From NCBI RefSeq assembly GCF_031455195.1, contig NZ_JAVDSH010000003.1, positions 124,001-188,000 of the forward strand: DNA of 64,000 nt, in the 5' to 3' direction. Shown piece after piece: positions 43,430-51,658 of the stretch (its first letter is position 1; every line of letters starts with the position of its first letter). The translations under genes were made by a program, and so were the position numbers. The notes beneath the pieces were generated by a model. The model did no database searches and was not told the origin of the DNA. It worked only from the letters and a program-made list of their open reading frames with translations. The stretch comes from Arthrobacter nitroguajacolicus_D (lineage in GTDB: Bacteria; Actinomycetota; Actinomycetes; Actinomycetales; Micrococcaceae).

Positions 43430-44671
43430 TCAGGCCCGCAGGGCGCTCCGAAGTGACAGGACCGCCAGGGCCAAGGCAGCCACTCCGCAGAGGATGGTGA
43501 AACCTACGACGGCGGCTTGCAGCCCGAGCGATGAGACGGCCAGTCCCAGCCCAATCACCGGAACGGCGCTCCCCAAGTACGTGATCACGTAGACCGTGCT
43601 GATGACCTGTGCATGGCGTGCCGCTTCGACTCTTCCGGCCACCTCGTTGAAGACCTGGCGGAAAGCAATGCCCTGGCCCGCGCCTGCCGTAATGCTGGCG
43701 GCCACAAGAAGCCACGGGCTCGACCACGCGGCCGCCGCTCCCACCAGAACCACAGAGACACCCAGGACGGCCAGGGCGACAGGGACCACGAATCGTCCAC
43801 GGGCCCCCAGCAGCTGGCTCAGGGCCGAAGCACCCAGGGTGACACCCGCCAGAAGTCCTATCAACGGCCGCGAATCGGCGTGCACCACCGTGGCGAAGTA
43901 CCCCGGCGCCAAGGACAAGCAAAAACCGAACACCGCAAAGCTCAGGAACCCGGTGGCTGCTGCCATCCAGAATGCTCCGCGCGCGTCTTTGGAAATGGAC
44001 GGTTTCCTGGGGGCAAGGACCTTCAATGGCTTGGGGCCTTCCGCCGGTGCGATGGCCGGCCGGGCCTTGAGCAACCACAGTGGAATGAGCGCCGCCAGCA
44101 ACACTGCGGAATGAACGTAATAGGGCGTACGCGTGGGGTCCGGCAGGAGTGACAGCAGGCCACCGATTGCGGGGCCGGCAGCGACACCACCGGCTGAGGA
44201 GAGCAACGTGAACCGCGACGCCCAGTCCGGCCGCTGGGGCAGCAATTCGCGGAGGGCTGCGGAGCTCGCACCCGTGGCGAGACCCACGGCCACACCCTGG
44301 AGGGCCCGGCCCATGGACAACGACACCAGGGTGTCGGCGTTGGCGAAGATCACGCCGCCCACCAGGCCCACCATCACCGCAAGGACCAACGCGGCCCGTC
44401 GGCCAATGTGGTCGGACCAGTGGCCGGCCACCATGAGGACCGCAACCAAGGCCAGCACGTAGCTTGAGAAGGCTATTGTCACGTCAAGCGAGGACATTCC
44501 GATCCTGGCCTGAAGCAACGGGTACAAGGGCGTCGCAAGGTTGGCGCCAACCAGCAGCGTGAAGATCACCACCCCCGCGAGGACCAGCCGGGCGGTGGTG
44601 GAGGCATCCCATCCCCAGCGTGCAGCGGTGGCCGGACGCATGCGGAGTTCGCTCAAGACAGTCATTTCCAT
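43430..44671 (-). CDS. MFS transporter
   Basis: About 413 residues with 12 predicted helices. MFS motif A appears as VAGHWSDHIGRRAALVLAV, and helix 5 has GGVAAGPAIGGLLS, typical of drug-type exporters. The ATG at 44671 follows GAAGG; the frame is open to 44722 without a start signal. It sits between two Lrp/AsnC genes, convergent with one and divergent from the other, so amino-acid or analogue export is a reasonable guess. Confidence 0.88.
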   Translation of the reverse strand: MEMTVLSELRMRPATAARWGWDASTTARLVLAGVVIFTLLVGANLATPLYPLLQARIGMSSLDVTIAFSSYVLALVAVLMVAGHWSDHIGRRAALVLAVMVGLVGGVIFANADTLVSLSMGRALQGVAVGLATGASSAALRELLPQRPDWASRFTLLSSAGGVAAGPAIGGLLSLLPDPTRTPYYVHSAVLLAALIPLWLLKARPAIAPAEGPKPLKVLAPRKPSISKDARGAFWMAAATGFLSFAVFGFCLSLAPGYFATVVHADSRPLIGLLAGVTLGASALSQLLGARGRFVVPVALAVLGVSVVLVGAAAAWSSPWLLVAASITAGAGQGIAFRQVFNEVAGRVEAARHAQVISTVYVITYLGSAVPVIGLGLAVSSLGLQAAVVGFTILCGVAALALAVLSLRSALRA

Positions 44672-44737
44672 GCCTTCGGGCTCGGTGGCCGGGCTGGGGA
44701 GTCCTTGTGGGAGAACCAGCACGACTGAACAGTGATG

Positions 44738-44755
44738 GCAATAGAATGCAATAGA
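44738..44755. repeat. GCAATAGA direct repeat in the MFS/Lrp divergent region
   Basis: GCAATAGA occurs at 44738-44745 and 44748-44755, one helix turn apart, within the 166 bases between the two divergent genes. Possible Lrp-type contact sites. Confidence 0.4.
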
Positions 44756-44837
44756 GCTGCGCTCAACGAATCAAGCGAATGCATGAATTGATCAAAAGAC
44801 TCAAAGTGTAGCCATCAAAGTGAGCTGGAGTGACCAT

Positions 44838-45362
44838 TTGAACAGTCTTGACCCGATGGACCTGAAAATCCTGCTGGAACTGATCCGGGACCCCCGCATC
44901 CAGATCGCCGAACTGAGCGAGACCTTGGGGATAGCCCGCAACACTGCCCAAAGCCGGATCAAGCGTCTTCTGCGCTCCGGAGTCCTGCAGGCAGCAGGCC
45001 GTGAAGTGGACCTCGAAAAGGTGGGGTACGACGTCGTCGCTTTCGTCACCATCGAGGTCACGCACCGTGAACTGGACGGCGTCATTGGGGCGCTGCGCCT
45101 GATACCGCAGGTGCTGGAAGTTCACGAGATTTCCGGCCGGGGTGATCTCTGGTGCCGGGTCGTTGCTACGGACACCCACAACCTCCAGTCCGCCCTGCGT
45201 GCAGTCCTTCGCACCAAGGGCGTGATCAGGACCGAAACGGTGTTGGCCCTGCACACTCATATTCCCTACCGGACGGAGCCACTGATCGGAAGGATGGCAG
45301 CGGCCCCAACACGGGGCAAGTCCGAAGGGCAGAGCGCCGGCGCGGCGGCCCAAGCGGACTAG
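44838..45362 (+). CDS. Lrp/AsnC-family transcriptional regulator
   Basis: 174 residues. The helix-turn-helix is at about 4-48: LDPMDLKILLELIRDPRIQIAELSETLGIARNTAQSRIKRLLRSGVL. An Lrp-type RAM domain follows, with a 25-residue Ala/Gly-rich tail. The TTG at 44838 has GGAG seven bases upstream; GTG at 44820 in the same frame is possible. It is divergent from the MFS gene, its likely target. Its stop codon overlaps the -10 box of the next gene. Confidence 0.9.
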   Translation: MNSLDPMDLKILLELIRDPRIQIAELSETLGIARNTAQSRIKRLLRSGVLQAAGREVDLEKVGYDVVAFVTIEVTHRELDGVIGALRLIPQVLEVHEISGRGDLWCRVVATDTHNLQSALRAVLRTKGVIRTETVLALHTHIPYRTEPLIGRMAAAPTRGKSEGQSAGAAAQAD

Positions 45363-45365
45363 GAT
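45360..45365 (+). promoter_or_regulatory. Probable -10 box of the DUF1761 gene (leaderless)
   Basis: TAGGAT with seven bases to the ATG at 45373. It begins with the stop codon of the Lrp-type gene. Confidence 0.5.
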
Positions 45366-45372
45366 TTCTTGC

Positions 45373-45798
45373 ATGGATTGGCTTTCACACATTTCCCAGA
45401 TCAATTGGCTCGCCGTACTTTTGGCTTTCGTTTCAAGCATGGTGATCGGCTTTGTCTGGTACATGCCGGCCGTTCTGGGAGGACGGTGGATGCAGGCAAT
45501 CGGCAAGACCGAAGACGACCTCAAAAACATTGACGGCGGCGCCGGAATTTGGGTTCCCATGATGGTCGCAGCGGCCGTTACCAGCATCCTGCTAGCCATA
45601 CTCATCACCGCACTGGACCTCAACACATTCCTTGCTGGCGGCTTCTTCGCCCTGGTCATCGCCCTGGTCTTCCGGTCCGGCGGCCACGTCATCCACAACG
45701 GATTCGCCGGGCGCCCCACGGCGGTCACTTTGATCGACTCCGGCCACGACATCGTGGCCATGACTGTCGCCGGGGCCATCATCGGGGCCATGCAGTAG
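45373..45798 (+). CDS. DUF1761 membrane protein
   Basis: 141 residues with four predicted helices (about 11-33, 57-78, 83-102 and 118-139). INWLAVLLAFVSSMVIGFVWYMPAVLGGRWM at the N-terminus is the conserved pattern of DUF1761. Function is unknown. It stands between the Lrp-type gene and corA on the same strand, but each seems to have its own promoter. Confidence 0.88.
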   Translation: MDWLSHISQINWLAVLLAFVSSMVIGFVWYMPAVLGGRWMQAIGKTEDDLKNIDGGAGIWVPMMVAAAVTSILLAILITALDLNTFLAGGFFALVIALVFRSGGHVIHNGFAGRPTAVTLIDSGHDIVAMTVAGAIIGAMQ

Positions 45799-45801
45799 CG
45801 T
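45796..45801 (+). promoter_or_regulatory. Probable -10 box of corA (leaderless)
   Basis: TAGCGT with seven bases to the GTG at 45809. It begins with the stop codon of the DUF1761 gene, as does the promoter before that gene. Confidence 0.45.
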
Positions 45802-45808
45802 TCAACCA

Positions 45809-46804
45809 GTGACCATCATCGACAATGCCGTATACGTGGACGGCGTACGCACTGCCACCCCCAACAGCCTTGAGCAGACCTTCGAAACCCTTTCGGTGCA
45901 CGGGGGAATGGCCTGGATCGGCCTGTATCGGCCTACACAGCAGGAAATGGCTGCCGTTGCCGCTGAATTCGGCCTCCACGAACTGGCAGTGGAAGACGCT
46001 GTCTCGGCGCATCAGAGGCCCAAGCTGGAGCGCTACGACCACAGCCTGTTCACGGTGCTCCGTCCGGCCCGCTACCTGGACGAGACCGAGACAGTGGAGT
46101 TTGGCGAACTCCACGTCTTCACCGGTCCCAACTTCGTCGTGACCATCCGGCATGCCGAAACCGGAGGCGTAGCGCGCGTCCGCAAGCGTCTGGAAGAACG
46201 TCCAGATCTTCTTCGACACGGTCCGGAGGCCGTTCTGTACGCCTTGGTGGACCAGGTGGTGGACGATTATGCACCCGTGGTCGCAGGCTTGGAAAACGAC
46301 ATCGACGAGATCGAAGACCAGCTCTTCAGTGGCGACAGCGCCGTCTCGCGCCGCATCTACGAACTGGCGCGGGAAGTCATCCAATTCCAGCGGGCCATCC
46401 ACCCCCTGCCCGAAATGATGGTCCTGTTGGAAAAGGGCTTCGAAAAGTACGGTGTGGACATTGAGCTGCAGCGTTCACTGCGGGATGTTGAGGACCACGT
46501 CCAGCGTGTCATCTCCCGCGCGAACTCCTTCCGCGATCTCCTCCAGAACGCCCTCACGCTTGACGGGACGCTGACGGCGAACCGCCAAAACGAGGCCAGT
46601 GCCGCGCAGAACGAGCAGGTCAAAAAGATCTCCTCTTGGGCGGCTATTCTGTTCGCCCCGTCCTTCGTGGCAGGCGTCTACGGGATGAACTTCGACCATA
46701 TGCCTGAGCTGCACTGGGAATTCGGGTATCCGCTGGCGGTAGGCCTCATGTTCGGCGCCGCCCTGCTCATGTACCTCATCTTCAAGCGCAAAGGGTGGCT
46801 GTGA
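45809..46804 (+). CDS. corA: Magnesium/cobalt transporter CorA
   Basis: 331 residues. A large cytoplasmic alpha/beta funnel domain is followed by two C-terminal membrane helices. The pore signature GMN is seen in VYGMNFDHMPELHWEFGYP at about 292-310. The basic tail FKRKGWL follows TM2, as in the family. It imports Mg2+ down the membrane potential and may also carry Co2+. Its stop overlaps the zapE start (GTGA), so the two are translationally coupled. Confidence 0.94.
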   Translation: MTIIDNAVYVDGVRTATPNSLEQTFETLSVHGGMAWIGLYRPTQQEMAAVAAEFGLHELAVEDAVSAHQRPKLERYDHSLFTVLRPARYLDETETVEFGELHVFTGPNFVVTIRHAETGGVARVRKRLEERPDLLRHGPEAVLYALVDQVVDDYAPVVAGLENDIDEIEDQLFSGDSAVSRRIYELAREVIQFQRAIHPLPEMMVLLEKGFEKYGVDIELQRSLRDVEDHVQRVISRANSFRDLLQNALTLDGTLTANRQNEASAAQNEQVKKISSWAAILFAPSFVAGVYGMNFDHMPELHWEFGYPLAVGLMFGAALLMYLIFKRKGWL

Positions 46805-47952
46805 CACCAGCCCTCGGGGTGGGTCCGCGTTCATTGCGGAACGCCCGCCGCGCCATGGTTGACGACATAGCGGACGACGCCGGCCGCTCGGGTTTCGAAC
46901 TCGAGTACAGCCAGCGGCTGGCAGCCGAGCGGTTAGCGGCTTTCGGCGCCCAGCTGACCGGCCGCCGTCGTGCACTATCCCGAAAGGCACCCCGGAGCCT
47001 CTACCTTCACGGACCCGTGGGCCGCGGCAAGACCTGGCTGATGGACAGCTTCTACTCTAAGTTGCCGGTCCGGAAACGACGGGTGCATTTCCACGATTTC
47101 TTCCGCTCGCTCCACGCCGGCACGCATGGTTCCACAGCGGGCAACGGAACCATGATCCAGAAGTCGGTGGACGCGCTGCTGGCTGACATCGATGTGCTGT
47201 TTTTTGATGAGTTCCACGTCCATGACGTTGGAGACGGCATGTTCATTGCACGCCTCCTCCGGGATGCGGCAAAACAACGCATTCCCTTGGTGGTGACCTC
47301 AAACTACGCTCCGGACGAGCTGCTGCCCAACCCCTTGTGGCATGAGCATTTTGTGCCCACCATCCAGGCCATCAAAGAAATGATGGACATCGTGGAAATC
47401 TCCGGATCGTCGGACTTCCGACGCTTGGTTGCAGGTGCGGCCAAACCGGAGGGCCCTTCGGAAGGGTTCCGGTCGGGGCGCATCATTACGCCTGGGACGC
47501 CCACCCAGCTGGGTCGCCTGGGCCTCTTCGCGCCTACCCAGTCGCAGAGCCGCGTTTTGACCCCCACCACGCAGCCGATCGTTGTCAGGAATTCCGATCC
47601 GGACCTGCTCTGGGTGGGCTTTGATGAACTATGCGGAGGGTTGACATCGCCCGCGGACTACCTTGCCCTGGCGGACAGCTACACCACATGGGTGATCGAC
47701 AATGTTCCCTCACCAGCCGGCAGCCATCCTGCGCTAGCTCCCGCCTGGCAGCGGTTCAGCAATGTAGTGGACGTGCTTCACGACCAGGACATCACCCTGT
47801 TCCTGATAGGCAAGGGCCCCCTCGACTGGGATGGTGCCGGTTCCGGGGGCGTACTGCCGGTGGATCTGGCACGCATCGCGAGCCGATTGTCGTTGCTGAC
47901 CCGATACGAATCGGCCAGACCTCTTCACAGCGAAGAGTCCGCCGGAAGCTGA
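46801..47952 (+). CDS. zapE: AFG1/ZapE-type ATPase
   Basis: 383 residues. P-loop LHGPVGRGKTWLMDSF near 70-85 and Walker B VLFFDEFHVHD near 135-145 match the AFG1/ZapE family, which in E. coli modulates the Z ring. RIPLVVTSNYAPDELLPNPLWHEHFVPTI follows as in homologues, and the C-terminal half has the usual DLLWVGFDELCGG...DYLALADSY. The GTG at 46801 overlaps the corA stop and has AAAGGG before it. Coupling of zapE to corA is an unusual pairing to my knowledge. Confidence 0.9.
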   Translation: MTPALGVGPRSLRNARRAMVDDIADDAGRSGFELEYSQRLAAERLAAFGAQLTGRRRALSRKAPRSLYLHGPVGRGKTWLMDSFYSKLPVRKRRVHFHDFFRSLHAGTHGSTAGNGTMIQKSVDALLADIDVLFFDEFHVHDVGDGMFIARLLRDAAKQRIPLVVTSNYAPDELLPNPLWHEHFVPTIQAIKEMMDIVEISGSSDFRRLVAGAAKPEGPSEGFRSGRIITPGTPTQLGRLGLFAPTQSQSRVLTPTTQPIVVRNSDPDLLWVGFDELCGGLTSPADYLALADSYTTWVIDNVPSPAGSHPALAPAWQRFSNVVDVLHDQDITLFLIGKGPLDWDGAGSGGVLPVDLARIASRLSLLTRYESARPLHSEESAGS

Positions 47953-47963
47953 GCTTCCGGCGG
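47939..47963. terminator. Hairpin between zapE and ferritin genes
   Basis: CCGCCGGAAGC pairs with GCTTCCGGCGG over a TGAG loop that contains the zapE stop codon. It lies between convergent genes; no T tract is seen. Confidence 0.6.
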
Positions 47964-47985
47964 CCACTCCACAGTGTCCGGATGC

Positions 47986-48516
47986 CTAGAGGGCTCCGCC
48001 AGCGGCGCCAGGGGCGCTGGCATCGTTTCCGCCATCTCCGACGGTCTCGCGGGCCACATAGTTTTCGATGTCGAAGAGGTTTTCGGCGCGTTCGGTAATG
48101 TTCAGCAGGGTGGTCATTGAAGCCACTTCCTCCACCTGTTCTTTCAGGAACCACAACATGAACTGCTCACCCAGGGCGTCCCCCTCAGCCCGGGCTGCGC
48201 GGAACATCTGTTCGATGTCGCGGGTAACCTGCTTTTCCTGCTCCAAAGCCAACGCAATCGGCTCTTTGGCGTTGGCAAAGTTATTGCGCACAGGGGCAAC
48301 GCCCGGAATCTCAACGTGCACATTGCGGTCCAGCATGTACTGAACCATCATCATGGCGTGGTTACGTTCCTCGAGTGACTGACGATAGAAGTGACGGGCC
48401 AGTTGCGGCAAATCCTCGCCGTCAAAGTACACAGCTACAGCGATGTACTGCTGGGACGCTGCAAACTCGTTGGCAACCTGGGCGGACAACAGTTCATTGA
48501 ATGTCTTCTTAGCCAT
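47986..48516 (-). CDS. Ferritin
   Basis: 176 residues of the non-haem ferritin (BfrB/Ftn) class, which oxidises and stores iron in a 24-subunit shell. Ferroxidase ligands are visible in NEFAASQQYIAVAVYFD (Glu), RQSLEERNHAMMMVQYML (Glu and His) and EQVEEVASMTTLL (Glu). A Gly/Ala-rich tail follows. Start ATG at 48516 is six bases from a TAGGAT box. I see no IdeR/DtxR-like box in the 44 bases before the next gene. Confidence 0.93.
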   Translation of the reverse strand: MAKKTFNELLSAQVANEFAASQQYIAVAVYFDGEDLPQLARHFYRQSLEERNHAMMMVQYMLDRNVHVEIPGVAPVRNNFANAKEPIALALEQEKQVTRDIEQMFRAARAEGDALGEQFMLWFLKEQVEEVASMTTLLNITERAENLFDIENYVARETVGDGGNDASAPGAAGGAL

Positions 48517-48522
48517 GGCATG

Positions 48523-48528
48523 ATCCTA
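48523..48528 (-). promoter_or_regulatory. Probable -10 box of the ferritin gene (leaderless)
   Basis: TAGGAT on the minus strand with six bases (CATGCC) to the ATG at 48516. Confidence 0.5.
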
Positions 48529-48560
48529 CAGTCGGGCCCGGACAGTTCACGGCCTCCGAT

Positions 48561-48932
48561 TTACGGGAGCAGAACAGCGATCCACACACCTGTCGCGGCT
48601 GCCAGCACGCTCGCGGCCATGGTTCCCAAACCATTGACAAGCGCCAAACCCGTTCGCCCGCTTTGGACCAGGCGGATGGTCTCCAGGCTGGCCGTGCTGA
48701 ACGTGGTGTAGCCTCCCAGGAAGCCTGTGCCGACGATCAGCAGCAGCGACTCGGGCGCCTGACCACGCATGACGAGTCCGGAGAGGAAGCCCAGGACCAA
48801 GGACCCGGAAACATTGATGAGGATCGTGCCCCAAGGCAATGCCGTCCGGAAGCGGGCGCGGATCAGTCCGTCCACCACGAAACGTGCCGCCGCGCCCAGT
48901 CCGCCGGCGAGCGCCAAGAGGATGACTGTCAC
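48561..48932 (-). CDS. crcB: Fluoride channel CrcB/Fluc, second subunit
   Basis: 123 residues with four helices. Family motifs are GGLGAAARF, WGTILINVSGSLVLGFL with the pore Asn, and GTGFLGGYTTFSTASLE, the central break with the phenylalanine box. It exports fluoride. The GTG start overlaps the stop of the preceding crcB (GTGA), and the pair probably forms a heterodimer, as known for tandem Fluc genes. Confidence 0.93.
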   Translation of the reverse strand: MTVILLALAGGLGAAARFVVDGLIRARFRTALPWGTILINVSGSLVLGFLSGLVMRGQAPESLLLIVGTGFLGGYTTFSTASLETIRLVQSGRTGLALVNGLGTMAASVLAAATGVWIAVLLP

Positions 48933-49372
48933 GGATTTCGGCCTTTGGTGAGCCTGTGCTGCCATGAACCCAACCAGATACCTGCAGTAGTAGCGGCCAC
49001 CCCGCCCACGAGGCTGGCAGCAAGGTAACCCAACGCTGCAGGCGCCGTACCTGCGGCAAACAGGTGCACAGCGTCCACCGCCAACGTGCTGTACGTCGTG
49101 TAGGCACCTAAGAACCCCGTGCCCAGGGCGAGCCTGATGACCCGGCGACTGCCGACGTCGGGCCCTCTGCGTGACAGTCCTTCGAGGAGTGCGCCGAGCG
49201 CCAACGCGCCGGTCAGGTTGATGGCCAGGGTGGGAAGAGGCCACCCTCCTGGCGCCGGGATGACGAGGCCAAGGCCGTAGCGCGCGAGCGCGCCCAGGAC
49301 TCCGCCTGCAGCCACCGTTCCGATGAATCGCCAATGAAGGTGGACTGGGCGCTTGGCCTCAGTCGTCGTCAT
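48929..49372 (-). CDS. crcB: Fluoride channel CrcB/Fluc, first subunit
   Basis: 147 residues with four helices. Motifs are GGVLGALARYG, LPTLAINLTGALALG with the pore Asn and GTGFLGAYTTYSTLAVD. Compared with the second subunit, it has a 15-residue N-terminal extension, and a Tyr replaces a Phe in the TTYST segment. Its ATG lies inside the end of the universal stress protein gene (14-base overlap), so the three genes form one coupled unit. No fluoride riboswitch is apparent upstream. Confidence 0.93.
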   Translation of the reverse strand: MTTTEAKRPVHLHWRFIGTVAAGGVLGALARYGLGLVIPAPGGWPLPTLAINLTGALALGALLEGLSRRGPDVGSRRVIRLALGTGFLGAYTTYSTLAVDAVHLFAAGTAPAALGYLAASLVGGVAATTAGIWLGSWQHRLTKGRNP

Positions 49373-49883
49373 CGCTGGCCGGGACCCTGGGGTTTACGGG
49401 GACGACCAGCACGGGACGGTCTTGCCGATGGAACAGATGGCGGGCAACGGAGCCGGAGGTCATTTCCTTGAGTGCGGCAGTCAACGTATGGTCCCGGGTG
49501 CCTACCACGATCATGGCCGCGCCCAGCTCGTGGGCTTCACGGGCCAGGGCGTGTGCAGGCTCCCCCGCCAGAGGCACCAGTGACCATTCGACGCCGGCAC
49601 CAGCGAGTTGGGCGGCCAGCGACGCCTTTAGCGAGCCGGGAATGGCCTCGGTTTCTTCATCAACACCGTCCGGATCGATCGGGGCCGAGGGACCCCCTGC
49701 GCTGCCATCAACCGGATAAACCGTAGCGTCAGCGTAGGCGCACACCATAGGCCGTCCCGAGAGGGCAGCCATTTGGGCGGCCTGTTCAACCACGACGGGA
49801 TGTTGGCCAGGCATGACGCCTACCAGGATTGGTCCGGTCATGCGGCCGGGCTCCGGTAAGGGGCGTTCGGGCGTGTCAGTCAC
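49359..49883 (-). CDS. Universal stress protein family
   Basis: 174 residues of one UspA domain. The N-terminal ILVGVMPGQHPVVVEQAAQMA and the C-terminal AAMIVVGTRDHTLTAALKEMTSGSVARHLFHRQDRPVLVVP match the family. The usual ATP-binding G2xG9xG(S/T) motif is altered: after VGTRD the glycine is missing, although SGSVARHL is kept. Nucleotide binding is therefore uncertain. GTG start at 49883. It leads the crcB pair. Confidence 0.88.
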   Translation of the reverse strand: MTDTPERPLPEPGRMTGPILVGVMPGQHPVVVEQAAQMAALSGRPMVCAYADATVYPVDGSAGGPSAPIDPDGVDEETEAIPGSLKASLAAQLAGAGVEWSLVPLAGEPAHALAREAHELGAAMIVVGTRDHTLTAALKEMTSGSVARHLFHRQDRPVLVVPVNPRVPASDDDD

Positions 49884-49942
49884 ACGGCAAGTCTAAGACG
49901 CACCCCGACCGCTCCTGCAACGCTTTGCCCGACCCGCTGGAA

Positions 49943-51658
49943 TCATCGACGGCGACCCGCCCACCAGCCGGCCAGCAGCGGGAGCACCGAACCGAACATC
50001 AGCACGGTACCCAAACTGGGGTCGGCTTGCCGAACCACGGCGCCCGCAATCAGGACGGCGCCAAAGACCACCGCGCCCACTGCCCTGTGTGCCAGTCGAA
50101 TGAGCCGTCCCACTTGCCGTTCCAGCCGTCGGCTGGAAATCTGCAGCGAGCCGTCCTCGATCTGCGTGATCACGCCATCCAGGCGCTTGGGCAAGCGCAA
50201 GGCAACGACTGCGGCATCAAACGCCTGGGCCGCCACATCCTTGGCAAGACCGCCGCGCTCATCGCGGAGCAACTGCGCCGCGTAGGGTTCCACGGAGTCC
50301 CAGAGATTGAACCGGCTGTCCAACGAGCTGCATACCCCCGACGTGAGGGACATTGCCCGGATGATGAGCAGGAAGTTCTCCGGCAACTGGAAGGGCAGCG
50401 AGCGGACCACCGTTCCGAACTCGGCACCGAAATCACGGAACTCGCGCGGATCCACGTCCCTCAATTCGGCAAAGCCCATCCCGCCAAACCGGTCGAAGAG
50501 CTGCGACATGGCCCGCTCCAGCTCAGGTTTGTCAGCCGAAGGCATCAGAACGCCAACGTCGCCGATGGCATCCACCAGCCCCTTGCCGTCTCGGGAGGCG
50601 GCCGCGATCAGGAGTTTGCGCAGGCCACTTCGCGTCCTCGGGGCAACCTCGCCCATCATGCCAAAATCGATGAACGTCAGCTTCCACGGATGCTCCGCTT
50701 GGCCTTTGGCCGGCGTGACGAAAATATTGCCCGGATGCGGGTCGGCGTGGAAAAAGCCGTTCGTGAACAACTGGTCAAACATGACGGAGGCGAAAACCGG
50801 TGCGACCTCGGCCGGGTCTATGCCGACTTCCCGCAAAGCCCCCGCGTCGGTGATTTTGATGGCCGTGACATCTTCCAGGGTGAGCACGCGCCTTGTTGTC
50901 CGTTCCCAGACGATCGCGGGCACCGTTACCCGGGCATCGTCGGCGAAATCAGCCGCGAAACGTTCCGAATTGGCCGCCTCGTTCAGGTAGTCGATTTCCT
51001 CGAGGCTGGTCTTTTCGAACTCTTTGATGAGGGCCGACACATCGGCACGGTCTGACACGAGGCGGATGCGGCTTAGCCAGCCGCCCACCCTGCGCAAGGC
51101 GGCCAGGTCGACGTCGACAATGGCTTGGATCCCCGGGCGCTGAACCTTGAACACCACGCTGCTGAGTCCGGTGTCGGCGGCATTAGGGGGCAGGAGCTGT
51201 GCCCGGTGCGCCTGGCCCAGGGACGCCGCGGCGATAGGCACTTCCTCGATCGAGGCAAAAACCGCCCCCAACGGCGCGCCCAACTCGGCCTCGGCAAGGG
51301 ATCGGATCGCAGGGAAAGGCACAGGAGGCACCTCGTCCTGCAGCCCTTCCAATTCGGCGGTGATTTCCGGCGGAAGGACATCCAGGCGCGAAGACATGAA
51401 CTGTCCCACCTTGATCATCAGTCCCCCAAGCTCCACCGCCAGGTCATGGAACCGTTGCGCGAAAGTGCGCATCCTCCTGGCCCGGTTGCGTTCCCCAATC
51501 CGACGCAGCCCCACCCGCGGCAGCAGGAGCTCAAACCACCAGGTGACAGCAAGGTGCCAAGCGGCGAAACGCAGGATTCGGCGATAGCGGGCACGGGTGT
51601 CCCCCGCGCCCGGTGCTGGATCTGCCCGGTCGCGCCGAACCGACGCCACCCCTGTCAA
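49943..51658 (-). CDS. ABC1/UbiB-family atypical kinase
   Basis: 571 residues. ABC1 features are the KxGQ motif in LGGLMIKVGQFMSSRLDVLP, the Ala-rich loop in AAASLGQAHRA that replaces the normal P-loop, VVFKVQRPG with the nucleotide lysine, FFHADPHPGN as the catalytic loop and FIDFGMMG as the metal loop. Two C-terminal membrane helices follow at about 515-560. UbiB proteins support quinone or lipid metabolism. The TTG at 51658 overlaps the padR stop (TTGA), so the two genes are coupled. Confidence 0.92.
   Translation of the reverse strand: MTGVASVRRDRADPAPGAGDTRARYRRILRFAAWHLAVTWWFELLLPRVGLRRIGERNRARRMRTFAQRFHDLAVELGGLMIKVGQFMSSRLDVLPPEITAELEGLQDEVPPVPFPAIRSLAEAELGAPLGAVFASIEEVPIAAASLGQAHRAQLLPPNAADTGLSSVVFKVQRPGIQAIVDVDLAALRRVGGWLSRIRLVSDRADVSALIKEFEKTSLEEIDYLNEAANSERFAADFADDARVTVPAIVWERTTRRVLTLEDVTAIKITDAGALREVGIDPAEVAPVFASVMFDQLFTNGFFHADPHPGNIFVTPAKGQAEHPWKLTFIDFGMMGEVAPRTRSGLRKLLIAAASRDGKGLVDAIGDVGVLMPSADKPELERAMSQLFDRFGGMGFAELRDVDPREFRDFGAEFGTVVRSLPFQLPENFLLIIRAMSLTSGVCSSLDSRFNLWDSVEPYAAQLLRDERGGLAKDVAAQAFDAAVVALRLPKRLDGVITQIEDGSLQISSRRLERQVGRLIRLAHRAVGAVVFGAVLIAGAVVRQADPSLGTVLMFGSVLPLLAGWWAGRRR

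Noticed and set aside
48517..48560. An IdeR/DtxR iron box before ferritin
   Set aside because: No 19-bp dyad of the TTAGGTTAGGCTAACCTAA kind is visible in this 44-base gap.
49884..49942. A fluoride riboswitch before the usp-crcB unit
   Set aside because: I could not find the conserved GGNGATGG...CTGATG core or pseudoknot partners in the short upstream space. A covariance-model search would be decisive.
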